Origin: Verrucosispora sp. WMMD573
GTDB taxonomy: Bacteria > Actinomycetota > Actinomycetes > Mycobacteriales > Micromonosporaceae
NCBI RefSeq assembly: GCF_027497175.1
Contig: NZ_CP114901.1
Span: 434,001 to 498,000 of the forward strand
Direction of reading: 5' to 3'
DNA: 64,000 nucleotides
The translations under genes and the position numbers were made by a program. Every line of letters begins with the position of its first letter. Within the stretch, counting starts at the first letter, position 1. Below are positions 7,300 through 16,900 of this stretch, one piece after another. The notes under the pieces are model-generated. The model was given only the letters and a program-made list of their open reading frames with translations. It was not told the DNA's origin and ran no database searches.

Positions 7300-8280
7300 G
7301 TGCCTCCTGCCGCACCCAGCCCGATCCTGCGCCGCCGCCGGCTCGGCGGCGAACTGCGCCGTTTACGCGAGGCCGCCGGGCTCACCGGCGACCAGGTCAT
7401 CGAACGCGTCGGCTGGGCTTCCGCGTCCAAACTGTCCCGCCTGGAGAACGGCCGCAGCCGCCCCGATCCGACCGATGTCCAGGATCTGCTCGACCTTTAC
7501 CACGTCGACGACGCCCTCCGGCTGGAGCTGCTCAGCTTCACCCACGAAGCCGGCGACATACGCGGTTGGTTAAAGCGATATCCGGCGATGACGCAACAGC
7601 AGCGCGGCTTCGCCGAGCTGGAGGCGGGTTGCGCCGAGATCTCCGAGTACAACCCGGTGCTGGTGCCGGGGTTGTTGCAGACCACCGGGTACGCGCGGAT
7701 GCGAATCTCCTCGGTCTGGCAGGTAGACCAGGCGGCCGGCGCCCCGGAGGCCGAGGACGAGATCGAGACGGAGATCAGAGCCCGATTGGCGCGCCAGTCG
7801 GCACTCACCCGGGAGACCGACCCACCCCGCTACACCGCGGTGCTGGAGGAGTCCGCGCTCGGTCGCCGGGCCGGACCACCGGAGGTGCTGCGTGAGCAGT
7901 TGGCGCAGCTCTGCGAGCTGGCCATGCTGCCGAACGTCACGCTGCACGTGCTTCCCCGGGACACGCCGATCGGTCAGTGGTACCTCCCGCCGACCGCGTT
8001 CTCGGTCTATCGGTTCGCCGATCCCCTCGATCCGGAGACGCTCGCCATCGAAGGTGGCTTCACCGACGTCATGTCGACCGAGGCAATCACCCTAAATCGC
8101 TATAAAGTGGTGTTCGAGTGGCTATGCACGGCGGCACTTTCCGCAACGGACACCCTCTCCTGGCTGATGGATGCGTCGGGGCAGCTGTCCGGCGCGGCGA
8201 TCCCGCCCACTGTGGCGGGTGGTCCGGCAACGGCGCCGGCTCAACGCCGCAGATCCTCCGGGCGCCTGACGGAACGGTGA
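7300..8280 (+). CDS. XRE-family regulator with DUF5753 domain
   Basis: 326 residues. A helix-turn-helix occupies roughly residues 14-65 (LRREAAGL-type first helix, then KLSRLENGRSRP), followed by a DUF5753 effector domain with the typical YNPVLVPGLLQTTGYAR segment and a VLEESAL strand. These regulators are abundant in Streptomyces and Micromonosporaceae and are usually paired with a DUF397 protein, as here; the best studied pair controls development (BldB/WhiJ-type systems). The GTG has AGAGGA about 6 bases upstream. DNA target unknown. Confidence 0.88.
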   Translation: MPPAAPSPILRRRRLGGELRRLREAAGLTGDQVIERVGWASASKLSRLENGRSRPDPTDVQDLLDLYHVDDALRLELLSFTHEAGDIRGWLKRYPAMTQQQRGFAELEAGCAEISEYNPVLVPGLLQTTGYARMRISSVWQVDQAAGAPEAEDEIETEIRARLARQSALTRETDPPRYTAVLEESALGRRAGPPEVLREQLAQLCELAMLPNVTLHVLPRDTPIGQWYLPPTAFSVYRFADPLDPETLAIEGGFTDVMSTEAITLNRYKVVFEWLCTAALSATDTLSWLMDASGQLSGAAIPPTVAGGPATAPAQRRRSSGRLTER

Positions 8281-8348
8281 CCAGCACCGGCCCGCCGTCG
8301 GGAGGTGCGGTGCCACTCGGTCCATCGGTTCACCTCAGGAGCGCAACG

Positions 8349-8585
8349 ATGAACGAGTTCCGCAACACGCCGTCCGTCCTCGCCCAGCTCGCGGACGTAC
8401 CCTGGCGCACCAGTACGCGCAGCCAGACCTCCAACTGTGTGGAGGTCGCACCGCTGTCCAACGGCCCAGCCGCGGTGGCGCTGCGCGACAGCAAGGACCG
8501 GGGTGGCCCGGTGCTGCTGTTCGGTCGGACGGGATGGCAGGGCTTCATCTCCGGTGCCAGGGACGGTCAGTTCGACAACCGCTAG
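8349..8585 (+). CDS. DUF397 small protein
   Basis: 78 residues. The DUF397 pattern is clear: WRTSTRSQTSNCVEVAP near the N-terminus, VALRDSKDRGGPVLLF in the middle and a W-x-x-FISG near the C-terminus. DUF397 proteins partner the preceding XRE/DUF5753 regulator, probably as antagonist or co-factor. ATG 8349 is preceded by GGAG with 7 bases spacing. The 68-base gap from the XRE stop suggests one operon. Confidence 0.88.
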   Translation: MNEFRNTPSVLAQLADVPWRTSTRSQTSNCVEVAPLSNGPAAVALRDSKDRGGPVLLFGRTGWQGFISGARDGQFDNR

Positions 8586-8598
8586 CGCGGACGCCCGC

Positions 8599-8628
8599 GG
8601 GGTCGCCGGCTGCTCAGCCGGCGACCCC
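8599..8628 (+). terminator. Terminator hairpin after DUF397 gene
   Basis: Perfect 12-bp stem (GGGGTCGCCGGC with its complement) and a 6-base loop, 13 bases after the DUF397 stop codon. Confidence 0.7.
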
Positions 8629-8706
8629 GTTGTCGTCTGTCCCGCATCGACGCTGAGCAGGGATCGGATGATCGGTCGGGTCTGCGGGCCGATGGGCGCG
8701 TTTCAC

Positions 8707-8734
8707 TTGCTGGGACGGGCGTCGGGCGTACGAT
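8707..8734 (+). promoter_or_regulatory. SigA-type promoter of the 90-residue gene
   Basis: TTGCTG (8707-8712), 16-base spacer, TACGAT (8729-8734). About 55 bases of leader follow, including a small inverted repeat GTGGAAC/GTTCCAC (8749-8769). Confidence 0.5.
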
Positions 8735-8795
8735 GACGGAACAGTGACGTGGAACTTCCACGGTTCCACCCGTCGCGACACATCCGGAGACCCAC

Positions 8796-9068
8796 ATGCG
8801 GTTCCTGATCGTTCGCACCGACATTCGCGCCGCCGCCGACGCCGACATCACCGCTGCCTGGGCCGGAGGTCAGCGGCTGCGGGACGAGACCGCCCGGCCC
8901 GAGCCACGTCGCCAGGTCGTCCACGCCGACGACCGCGACGCCGCGCTGCTGCTGGCCCGCGCGATCGCCACCGTGGGCTCCGTACGCTCCGGCAAGCAGC
9001 GGGTCAAGGTACTGCCGCTGGACGACGCACGCCACCAACGAGCCGCCCCCGACTGGCCCGGCACCTGA
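8796..9068 (+). CDS. Small hypothetical protein, 90 residues
   Basis: Begins MRFLIVRTDIRAAADADITAAW, with CGGAGA 5 bases before the ATG and a plausible promoter upstream. Highly charged, no membrane segment or cysteine. The N-terminal hydrophobic strand MRFLIVR and the later alanine-rich helix DAALLLARAIATVG suggest a small alpha/beta fold. No family recognised. It stands alone between two terminators. Confidence 0.6.
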   Translation: MRFLIVRTDIRAAADADITAAWAGGQRLRDETARPEPRRQVVHADDRDAALLLARAIATVGSVRSGKQRVKVLPLDDARHQRAAPDWPGT

Positions 9069-9144
9069 GAACCACCACCCGTCCGTCGTGGTCGACCGGC
9101 TCCCCCGCCGAGTTCCTCACCCAGCCGACCACGACGGCCCGTGT

Positions 9145-9188
9145 CCCCGGTCCGTGACCGCCGCGGCAACGACGGTCACGGACCGGGG
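9145..9188. terminator. Strong bidirectional terminator
   Basis: Perfect 16-bp stem (CCCCGGTCCGTGACCG with its complement) with a 12-base loop, 19 bases after the end of nudC on the minus strand and 76 bases after the plus-strand gene. A second inverted repeat (9083-9094 with 9126-9137, 12 bp) precedes it. Confidence 0.75.
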
Positions 9189-9207
9189 CCGCACTCCGAA
9201 TCGCCCC

Positions 9208-10161
9208 TCAGCAGCGCCCGTCGAGCCAGCGGTGCACCAGAAACAGCGCGATCGACGAGGGTGGTGGCAGCAGCAGACGGGCGCCGCCCACCTCGACCGG
9301 CCGGCCGGCGAGCGCCGCCTCGATCTCCCGCCGGGAGAACCAGCGGGCCTCCGCGATCTCAGCCGGATCCAGCCGCAGCGGGTGCCCCGGGTCGGCGGTG
9401 GCCAGGAAGCCGAGCATCAGCGAGCCGGGGAACGGCCAAGCCTGGCTGCCCGCGTACCTGATGTCGGAAACCTCGACGCCGACCTCCTCGCGGACCTCGC
9501 GCAGCACCGCCGCCTCGGCCGACTCCCCCGGCTCCAGGTAGCCGGCCAGGCAGGAGAACCGTCGCCCGTGCCCCGTACTGGGCCAGGTGGCGTTGTTGCC
9601 GAGCAGGCACCGGCCCTCGCCGCCGTCGATATCGTCGTGCACGAGCACGATCATCGCCGGGTCGGTACGCGGCCACACCCGCTCGCCGGTCGGGTCCACC
9701 CGGGTCCAGCCGGCCTCGTCCGCCCGGGTGGGCTCACCGGTCACCGGGTGATAGAGATGCCGCAGGTGCCAGTTGGTCAACGCCAGCGCGGTGGTGAACA
9801 GTCCGGCGTCCCGGTCGCTGAGCAGGTGCCCGATGTTCCGCAGCTGGGCCGGCCGGGTCTCCGACACCGTCGGCAGGGTGCCGTGCACACAGAAGACCGG
9901 CGTCCCGTCCGGCTCGACGCCGAGGAACATCGCGCCGGCGGCGAGGGCCGGCGGCAGGTCGCCGGCAGCCACCAGCACCAGTTCCGGCTCGGCGGTGTCG
10001 GTACGCACCAGGGCCCGCCCACCCGCCTCGACGTCCAGGACCAGCACCCGCGCCCCGACCCACGCCTGCGCCAGCCACTGCGGATCGGTACGCCGGTGCG
10101 CCGAACGATCCAGCGTGGACCGGGCCAGCGGCGGGCTGCTGTTCCCGCACCCGCTCACCAC
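9208..10161 (-). CDS. nudC: NADH pyrophosphatase NudC, without the usual zinc ribbon
   Basis: 317 residues. The Nudix box GX5EX7REUXEEXGU is intact (from GYLEPGESAEAAVLRE to EEVGVEV), and the NudC-specific array appears as SQAWPFPGS soon after. NudC hydrolyses NAD(H) to NMN(H) and AMP and can remove NAD caps from RNA. The zinc-ribbon cysteines normally found just before the Nudix domain are missing: the segment TNWHLRHLYHPVTGEPTRAD contains none. The start (GTG GTG) has GGGGGAG upstream. Same neighbourhood as mycobacterial Rv3199c. Confidence 0.9.
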   Translation of the reverse strand: MVSGCGNSSPPLARSTLDRSAHRRTDPQWLAQAWVGARVLVLDVEAGGRALVRTDTAEPELVLVAAGDLPPALAAGAMFLGVEPDGTPVFCVHGTLPTVSETRPAQLRNIGHLLSDRDAGLFTTALALTNWHLRHLYHPVTGEPTRADEAGWTRVDPTGERVWPRTDPAMIVLVHDDIDGGEGRCLLGNNATWPSTGHGRRFSCLAGYLEPGESAEAAVLREVREEVGVEVSDIRYAGSQAWPFPGSLMLGFLATADPGHPLRLDPAEIAEARWFSRREIEAALAGRPVEVGGARLLLPPPSSIALFLVHRWLDGRC

Positions 10162-10222
10162 GACGCTCCCCCGGGACGCCGGCCGGTGTGCGGCGCCGCG
10201 ACACCACGACGACGCACGCTCG

Positions 10223-11557
10223 TCACGGGACGGGTACGGTCTCGACCTGCGCCAGCGTGGCCAGCGAGGCGGCGATCCGCTCGGCGTCGCCGAGCACGAC
10301 CGTGACGGCTCGGGACGGCGCGAGATAGCGAGCCGCCGCCTCGGTGACGTCGTCGACGCCCACCTTCGTCAGCCGGGCCGCGTGTTCGGCCAGGAAGTCC
10401 AACCGCAACCCGTTGCCGGCGTACGCGCTGACCAGCGAAGCCAGCCCGGCCTGGGTGGAGATGCCGAGTTGGAGCGTGCCGAGGGCGTACTGCCGGGCCT
10501 GTTCCAGCTCTTCCGGAGCGGGCGGCACGGTGGCGAGCCGGCCCATCTCGTAGCTCGTCTCCAGCAACGCCGGCGCCGTCACCTCGGTGGCCACCTCGGC
10601 GGCGGCCACCAGCACCGAGCCGGCCACCGCGTGCTCGATCAACGAGTGCGGACCGTAGGTGTAGCCCTTGTCCTCCCGAATGTTCTCCACCCACCGCGAC
10701 GAGAAGTAACCACCGAAGATCAAGTTCGCCAACTGCAAGGCGGCGTGGTCGGGATGGGTGCGCGGCACCGCCGGCAACGCCACCCGCATCGACGACTGCA
10801 CCGACCCGGGTCGGTCGACGAGCAGCAGCGGACCCGGTTCCAGCGGCGGGGCGGGCGGCACGTCGGCCGGGTGCCCGGCACCGTTCCAGCCACCGAGGGC
10901 CTTCTCGGCCGCGTCCAACGCCCGCTCCGGGCGCAGATCACCGACCAGTACCAGCACCGCACCAGCCGGATGCACCCGCTGGGCGTGCAGCGACCGCAAC
11001 GCCGCCGGGCGGACCGCTGCGACCTGCTCCGGGGCCGGTGTCTGCACGGCGTACGGGTGGCCGTCGAAGATCCGCCGGAGCAGTGCCGTACGGGCCAGAT
11101 GCGCCGGTTGGCTCCGGGCGACCTCGATGCCGTCGACGAGCCGACCCCGCTCGACGCCCACCCACCCGGCCGGGTAGTTCGCCCCGGTGAGGACCTCGGC
11201 GAGAATCTCCAGCATCCGGTCCAGCCCGGTGGCCAGCCCGGTACCGGAGATCATCAGCCGGTCCGGGTCGAGCCCGGCCGAGAGCCCGCCGCCGATCTTC
11301 TGCAACTCGGCGGCGATCTGCACGCTGCTCATCGTCTCGGTGCCGGCGAGCAGAGTCTGCGTGAGCAGGTGGCCCCGGGCCAGATGGGCCCGTCCGAAGG
11401 GCATCCAGAGTCGCAGTTCCACCAACGGCACCGCCGGCCGGCGCACCACGATGACGGTGAGCCCGTTGCCGAGCGTGCGCTCGGCCTGCCGGGGAAGCTT
11501 GAGCCGACGGGTCGGTCCCAGCGGCGGCAACTGTCGTCGCGGTACGGTCGCGGTCAC
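10223..11557 (-). CDS. M16-family peptidase subunit lacking the zinc motif
   Basis: 444 residues with the M16 fold (NGLTVIVV, LRVALPAVPRTHPDHAALQLANLIFGG, and SRWVENIREDKGYTYG, the Arg/Tyr site seen in M16 C-domains). At the place of the inverted zinc motif HxxEH it has RGHLLTQTLL, so it is probably the non-catalytic partner of the next gene upstream, as in mitochondrial processing peptidase and other heterodimeric M16 enzymes. The GTG start has GGAAGGTGA upstream. It follows the active subunit in the operon with a 58-base gap spanned by a mini-ORF. Confidence 0.88.
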   Translation of the reverse strand: MTATVPRRQLPPLGPTRRLKLPRQAERTLGNGLTVIVVRRPAVPLVELRLWMPFGRAHLARGHLLTQTLLAGTETMSSVQIAAELQKIGGGLSAGLDPDRLMISGTGLATGLDRMLEILAEVLTGANYPAGWVGVERGRLVDGIEVARSQPAHLARTALLRRIFDGHPYAVQTPAPEQVAAVRPAALRSLHAQRVHPAGAVLVLVGDLRPERALDAAEKALGGWNGAGHPADVPPAPPLEPGPLLLVDRPGSVQSSMRVALPAVPRTHPDHAALQLANLIFGGYFSSRWVENIREDKGYTYGPHSLIEHAVAGSVLVAAAEVATEVTAPALLETSYEMGRLATVPPAPEELEQARQYALGTLQLGISTQAGLASLVSAYAGNGLRLDFLAEHAARLTKVGVDDVTEAAARYLAPSRAVTVVLGDAERIAASLATLAQVETVPVP

Positions 11558-11619
11558 CGGGATTCACCTTCCGTTCGTGACTGCGGGGCTCGCAGAACCG
11601 GCTCACTCCTCGCACTCAC
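11554..11619 (-). CDS. 21-residue mini-ORF bridging the two M16 genes
   Basis: GTG at 11619 overlaps the stop of the active subunit (GTGA) and the TGA at its end overlaps the GTG start of the inactive subunit (GTGA again), so the ORF fills the gap exactly. The peptide starts (M)SARSEPVLRAPQ. It runs through a GC-rich sequence that recurs upstream of dapD, so it may be a by-product of a repeat. Confidence 0.3.
   Translation of the reverse strand: MSARSEPVLRAPQSRTEGESR
11573..11613 (-). repeat. GC-rich 5'-leader element, copy 1
   Basis: On the minus strand: GCGAGGAGTGAGCCGG, then GCCCCGCAGTCACGAAC, ending just before the ribosome binding site of the downstream gene. Closely matches 24066-24101 upstream of dapD. 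Confidence 0.55.
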
Positions 11620-12929
11620 CGGGACCCACCTCCGGGGAGGACCTCGATGGAGGCGCGGCGCTCCGGGCGCAGGGTGGCCGCGGCAGCCCGGACCTGCTCG
11701 TCGGTGACCTCACCGATCAGGCTCGGCAGCTCACCGAGCAACCCCGGCTCGCCGCGCTGCTGCTCCAGCACCGCCATGCCCAGCGCGCGGCCGAGCACCG
11801 CATCGGTTTCACGCAGCAGGTGGGTGGCCATCCGCGCCTGGGTCCGGGCCAGTTCGCCGTCGCCGAGCCCGTCGTGGGCGAGCCGGTCCAGTTCCTCGTC
11901 CAGGGTCCGCAGCACCTTGTCCACGTCACCGCCGGGCGGCAGGTGCGCCTGGAGCAGCAACGCGGTCGGATCACGGACGTCGAACGGGTCGCCCATGAAA
12001 CCCAGGTAGCCACCGACGCTGGTCACCGAGCGGTCCCGGCGCACCAACCGCTCCACCAACCGCGACGCGTCGCCGTCGGTGAGCACCTCGGCCAGCACCA
12101 CGTACGGCAGGTAGGCGGCGAAGTCGTCGATCGGGTCCGGTACCCGCCATGCCGACGCCACCGCCGGCAGCGGAGCCAACTTGTCGGTGTACTCGGTGCG
12201 CCGCTCGGCGGTCAGGTCCGGCTCGGCGAAGTCCGGCCGGTCGGGCGCCGGACGGGCCGGTACGTCACCGAAGTGCCGCTCGATCAGCGTGACGGTCTCG
12301 GCGGTGTCGATGTCCCCGCTGACCGTGAGCACCGCGTTGCCGCTGGCGTAGTAGTGCCGGAAGAAGTCCGCGGCGTCGGCGACGGTGGCCGACTCCAGAT
12401 CGTCGAAGGAGCCGTACCCGTCATGGGCGTTGGGGAAGGTGTCGAACAGCACCGGCGGCAGGGTCAACCAGGGAAACCCACCGTACGGCCGGTTGAGCAC
12501 GTTGACCCGGATCTCCTCCTTGACCACGTCGACCTGGTTGCGCAGGTTCTCCTCGGTCAGCCGAGGGCCACGCATCCGGTCGGCCTCCAGGAACAGCGCC
12601 CGTTCCAGAGCGTTGCTCGGCAGGGTCTCGAAGTAGTCGGTGTAGTCCAGATGGGTGGAGCCGTTGAAGGTGCCGCCGGCACCCTGCACATGCCGGAAGT
12701 GGGCCAGCTTCTCCAGATTCTCCGAGCCCTGGAACATCAGGTGCTCGAAGAGGTGGGCGAAACCCGTCCGCCCCTCCGGCTCGGAACGGATGCCGACATC
12801 GTAGACGACCGCCACCCCGATGACCGGAGCGCTGCGATCGGGGGTCAGGACGACCCGTAGGCCGTTTTCGAGGGTGAACCGTTCGACCGGATACCTCGTC
12901 GCTGGAATTCTCGCTCTGCGGGTCGGCAC
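11616..12929 (-). CDS. M16-family zinc metallopeptidase (active subunit)
   Basis: 437 residues. The inverted zinc motif HLFEH is at residues 59-63, with the distal glutamate ligand in FLEADRMRGPRLTEE. NGSTHLDYTDYFETLP is typical of pitrilysin-like and processing-peptidase-like enzymes. It cleaves peptides inside a closed chamber formed with its partner. I start at GTG 12929 because TAGGGT stands exactly 7 bases upstream and no ribosome binding site is present; the longer frame begins with unrelated basic residues. First gene of a two-gene operon with the inactive subunit. Confidence 0.92.
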   Translation of the reverse strand: MPTRRARIPATRYPVERFTLENGLRVVLTPDRSAPVIGVAVVYDVGIRSEPEGRTGFAHLFEHLMFQGSENLEKLAHFRHVQGAGGTFNGSTHLDYTDYFETLPSNALERALFLEADRMRGPRLTEENLRNQVDVVKEEIRVNVLNRPYGGFPWLTLPPVLFDTFPNAHDGYGSFDDLESATVADAADFFRHYYASGNAVLTVSGDIDTAETVTLIERHFGDVPARPAPDRPDFAEPDLTAERRTEYTDKLAPLPAVASAWRVPDPIDDFAAYLPYVVLAEVLTDGDASRLVERLVRRDRSVTSVGGYLGFMGDPFDVRDPTALLLQAHLPPGGDVDKVLRTLDEELDRLAHDGLGDGELARTQARMATHLLRETDAVLGRALGMAVLEQQRGEPGLLGELPSLIGEVTDEQVRAAAATLRPERRASIEVLPGGGSR

Positions 12930-12936
12930 GGAACCG

Positions 12937-12942
12937 ACCCTA
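12937..12942 (-). promoter_or_regulatory. -10 box of leaderless M16 operon
   Basis: TAGGGT, 7 bases before the GTG start at 12929. Confidence 0.55.
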
Positions 12943-13031
12943 ACGTCTCGGCGCGCCCGCCGGTGCCGGCGTGCAAGGAAGCGCACCGCCATCGGAGCTA
13001 CGCCCGGACCCGAGCGGAGCGCCGCGTGCCG

Positions 13032-13214
13032 TCAGCCGGACGCGCTGCCGGTGTGCTCGGTCGGTGCCGGTCCGCGCAACTCCACCAGGCCGGACGGAGC
13101 GGACCCGCCCGGCGTGACCGGCCAGGGTGCGAACGTCACGGCCGTGGCCAGCAGCAGCCCGACGGCCGCCACCGCGATCACCAGAAGCAGCTCACGCACC
13201 GCCGAGCCCACCAT
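13032..13214 (-). CDS. Small single-pass membrane protein
   Basis: 60 residues. One hydrophobic helix (LLLVIAVAAVGLLLATAVTF, about residues 9-28) is followed by a Pro/Gly/Ser-rich tail likely outside the membrane. ATG 13214 has GGGGAGG 6 bases ahead. No family recognised. The bases between it and cspA (13215-13478) contain a weak hairpin (13451-13468) that may end cspA transcription, and no further gene I can support. Confidence 0.6.
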   Translation of the reverse strand: MVGSAVRELLLVIAVAAVGLLLATAVTFAPWPVTPGGSAPSGLVELRGPAPTEHTGSASG

Positions 13215-13478
13215 GGTCTTCCTCCCCGTACCCGATCAGGAGCCCCCCGGCTCCTCCCCCGCAGTCAGGGTTGCCGAGCCGGATCAGGAAGACAGTCGCC
13301 CACCCGACGGTCGGTCTACTGATTGCCGACTCAGGCTTGCGGCCCTGCTCGGCGCGGGCCGGAGGGCGCGAACCGGAATTGGCCGGGGACGTCGACAGGC
13401 GCAGGAACGCGGACGGCCGGGCCGCCGCCGGTGCGCAGTGCACGGCGGCGACCCGGCCGACACCGGGTGACCGAGAGG

Positions 13479-13682
13479 TCAGAGCGGACGGATGTTCTCC
13501 GCCTGCGGGCCCTTCTGGCCCTGCACGACCTCGAACTCCACCCGCTGGTTCTCGTCGAGGCTGCGGTAGCCGGAGGACTGGATCGCCGAGAAGTGGGCGA
13601 AGACGTCCGCGCCGCCGCCGTCCGGGGTGATGAAGCCGAAGCCCTTGTCAGCGTTGAACCACTTGACGGTGCCAATAGCCAT
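13479..13682 (-). CDS. cspA: Cold-shock domain protein, CspA family
   Basis: 67 residues, the standard actinobacterial CSD length. RNP1 (KGFGFI) and RNP2 (VFAHFS) are present, and it starts [17 protein letters not shown]. Binds single-stranded RNA/DNA as an RNA chaperone. ATG 13682 has AAGGAG 11 bases upstream. The 5' leader holds an 11-bp hairpin. Confidence 0.95.
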   Translation of the reverse strand: MAIGTVKWFNADKGFGFITPDGGGADVFAHFSAIQSSGYRSLDENQRVEFEVVQGQKGPQAENIRPL

Positions 13683-13708
13683 GCTTGTTTCGTCTCCTTG
13701 ACGGAACG

Positions 13709-13735
13709 TCAACTCCGCACCTGTTGCGGAGTTGA
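13709..13735 (-). promoter_or_regulatory. Hairpin in the cspA 5' leader
   Basis: Perfect 11-bp stem (TCAACTCCGCA with its complement) with a 5-base loop, 27 bases before the cspA start codon. cspA leaders often fold to control translation; no U-tract follows, so a terminator is less likely. Confidence 0.5.
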
Positions 13736-13810
13736 AAGAGGAATGTCCCGAGCGAACCTGCTCGGAACGCCTGTCGCTGCTGGTCGCCCCGCCCGGAGAA
13801 GTCCGGACAT

Positions 13811-13846
13811 AACAAAGAGCGCCTGGGGCCACATTCCGCCAGGCGC
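13811..13846 (-). terminator. Terminator between adnB and cspA
   Basis: Minus strand GCGCCTGG paired with CCAGGCGC, then CTCTTTGTT. Lies after the adnB stop and before the cspA leader. Confidence 0.45.
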
Positions 13847-13913
13847 AAACAGAGCTGGTAACCGAAACTGCAACGAGGGAACCCTACCATGGATCCGGCA
13901 GCACGCCAGTGCT

Positions 13914-16900
13914 TCATGTCGACTCGGGAACCGAGCTGATCAAGGCCGTCAGCCCGTCGACGTCCAGCAGGTCCGTCGGACGGACGGTCACCCCGTCCCG
14001 CACGTAGTGGAACGCCGCACCGACCCGGTCGACCGGCACACCGGCCAGCTCCGCCCAGGCGAGCCGGTAGACCGCCAGTTGCACCGCCGCCACCTCGGCC
14101 GCGGTGCCGTCCGGTCGCGCGCCGGTCTTCCAGTCGACCACGTCGAAACGGTCGCCCGGACGACGGAACACGGCGTCCATCCGGCCGCGTACCACCACAC
14201 CGCCGATGACCGTGGCGAACGGCACCTCCACCTCGATCGGGGTGCGGTCGGCCCACTCGCTCGTCAGGAAGCGCCGCTGAAGCTCGGCCAGCTCCTCGTC
14301 CGGGGCCGCGTCCGCGTCCGCCGCCCCCGGCAGCTCGTCGGTGTCGAGCAACCGGTCCGCGCCGAACCGTTGCTCCAGCCAGGCGTGGAACGCGGTGCCC
14401 CGGCGAGCGTACGGGTTGGGCTCGGTCGGCATCGGGCGACGCAGTGCCCGGGCCAGCCCGGCCGGATCCCGGCGCAACGCGACAAGTTGCGTCACCGACA
14501 GATGCTCGGGCAGCGACACCTCGATCGGGCCGGAGAGCCGGCTCACCTCCGCCCGCTCGGCCAGCAGCAGCTCACCCTCCCGTCGCCACCGGGCCACCTC
14601 CGGATCCTCGCCGATCGCGTCGTCCGGCCCGTCCCCGCCGTCACCGTCGGTCAGGAAACGGCGGACCAGCGCCGCCGCCTCGGCCAGCACCGGACGGCGA
14701 GGGCCGAGCGGATCGGCCGGCCACTCGGCCCGCAGAACCACCTCGGTGGTCGGGTTCACCGCGTCCGGCGCCGGCTCCGGAGCCCATTCGTCGACCAGAT
14801 GACCGGCACCGCCGTCCAGGCAGGCATCGTGCACCTCGCGGAGCAGCGCCGACGGGCCACGCGGCCGCTTGGTGCCCTCACCCCACCAGTGCCCGGAGCA
14901 GAGCAGCAGCCGCCGGGGCCGGGTCACCGCCACGTACGCCAGCCGTCGTTCCTCCCGCTCGTCGTGGGCCCGCCAGGCATCGGTGAAGTCCTCCACCGCC
15001 CGGGCCACGCCGCGCTGGTCGTCCGCCTCGGCCAGGGCCAACTCGGGCAGCCCGTCGGCGTCCCCGCGCAGCGGGAACGGCAGCACGCCCAGGCCGCCCA
15101 GCCAGTGGTCCGAGTTGCGGACCGGCCCTGGCCACCCGCCACGGCTCAGCCCGGCCACCGCCACCACGTCCCACTCCAGCCCCTTGGCGGCGTGTGCGGT
15201 GAGAATCTGCACCGCCCCCTCGACCACCTCGACCTCGCCCGGCGCGAGACCGCGCTCCTCGTCCTCGGCGGCGGCGAGATAGGCCAGGAACCCGGCGAGC
15301 GTGGCGGCCGGCGACTCCCCGCTGAACCGGGCGGCCACGTCACCCAACGCATCCAGGTGGCCCCGGGCCAGGCCGGCGTCACCGGCACCGTCGCGGCCCG
15401 CCCGCACCGCCACCTCCACGTCCAGCCCGGTGGTCCGCTCCACGTCCGCGATCAGTTCCGGCAGGGACTGGTCCAGCCGGTAGCGGAGCAGGCCCAGTTC
15501 CCGGCCGTACGCGCGCAGCCGCGCATACCCCTCGGCCGAATACGCCTGCGCCGGACCCAGGTCGGCGAGCGCCTCCACCAGGGTCGCCTCGTCGAGGCGA
15601 TCGGGGCTGACCTCCGGAGTGCCGTCGTCGGCGAGTCGACGCCGGGCCGACGCGATGGAGCCGGCCCGGCGATGCAGCGCCACCAGGTCGCGTGGCCCGA
15701 TCCGCCACCGCGCACCGGTCAGCAGGCGCAGCAACGCCGCCCCGTCGGTCGGGTCGGCCAGCACCCGCAGGGTGCAGACCACGTCGCGTACCTCGGGGGT
15801 GTCCAGCAGGCCGCCGAGACCGACCACCTCGACCGGCAGGCCGCGCTCGCGCAGCGCGGCGGCGATCGCCGGGATCTGGCTGCGCAGCCGGACCAGCACC
15901 GCCGTGGTCGGGCGTCGCGTCACGGGGATGTGCTCAGGCAACACACCCGGCGTGCCGGCCGCGCCGCGCCAGGCGGCCAGCAGGCTGTCGGCGATCCAGT
16001 CGGCCTCGTCGGCGTACGTCGGCAGCAGCGCGCAGTGCACCGTGCCGGCGGCGGCCCCGCGCGGGCTGCGATGCGGGATCGGCTCGTCGACACCGAGCGC
16101 GGCGTGCAGCTCGGGCACCCGCGCCCCGGCCGCGCGCAGTGGCGTGGCCAGCGTGTTCGCCACCGCCAGGATCTCCGGTCGGTTGCGCCAGCTGGTGGTC
16201 AGCCCGAGCACCCGCGCCGGGCCGTCGTCGACGCGGGTGAATTCGGTAGGGAAACGGTCCAGGGTGCCGGCGCTGGCTCCCCGCCAGCCGTAGATGGACT
16301 GGCAGGGATCTCCCACCGCGGTCACCGGATGGCCGTCACCGAACAGCGCTCTGAGGAGCACCACCTGGGCATGGCTGGTGTCCTGGTACTCGTCGAGCAG
16401 CACCACCCGGTAGCGACTGCGCTCGATCTCGCCGACACCGGGATGGTCCCGGGCGACCCGGGCCGCCCGAGCGAGCTGGTCGGCGAAGTCCATCGCCTCG
16501 AAATCGTCCTTCCGGCGGGCGTAGCCGCGCACCAACGGCAACAGCTTCAACCGGGCCTGCTGGAGCGCGAGGGCCTTGCGTACCCCGGCGTAGACCCGCC
16601 CCGGACGTGACTGCACGTCGGCGAAGAACCGGCCGGTCCAGGCGGCCAGCTCGTCCGGTTCGACCAGGTGCTCGTCCAGCTCGCCGGCGAGCGCGAGCAC
16701 CGCGTCGGTGACGGTGCTCGGCATCCGGTCCACCTCGGACATGTCCCCGTCGTAGTTGCGCACGATCAGGTCGACCAACTGCCAGCGGGACGCCTCGGTC
16801 AGCAGCCGGGTGGAGGGCTCGTAGCCGGCGCGCAGGCCGTGCTCGGTGACGATCCGCCCGGCGTACGAGTGGTAGGTGGCCACGGTTGGCTCACCGGCGA

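Noticed and set aside
13323..16610. 1095-codon open frame on the plus strand opposite adnB
   Set aside because: Antisense frame of a complete AdnB; rich in Arg/Gln/His/Gly/Pro with no domains. High GC leaves such frames open.
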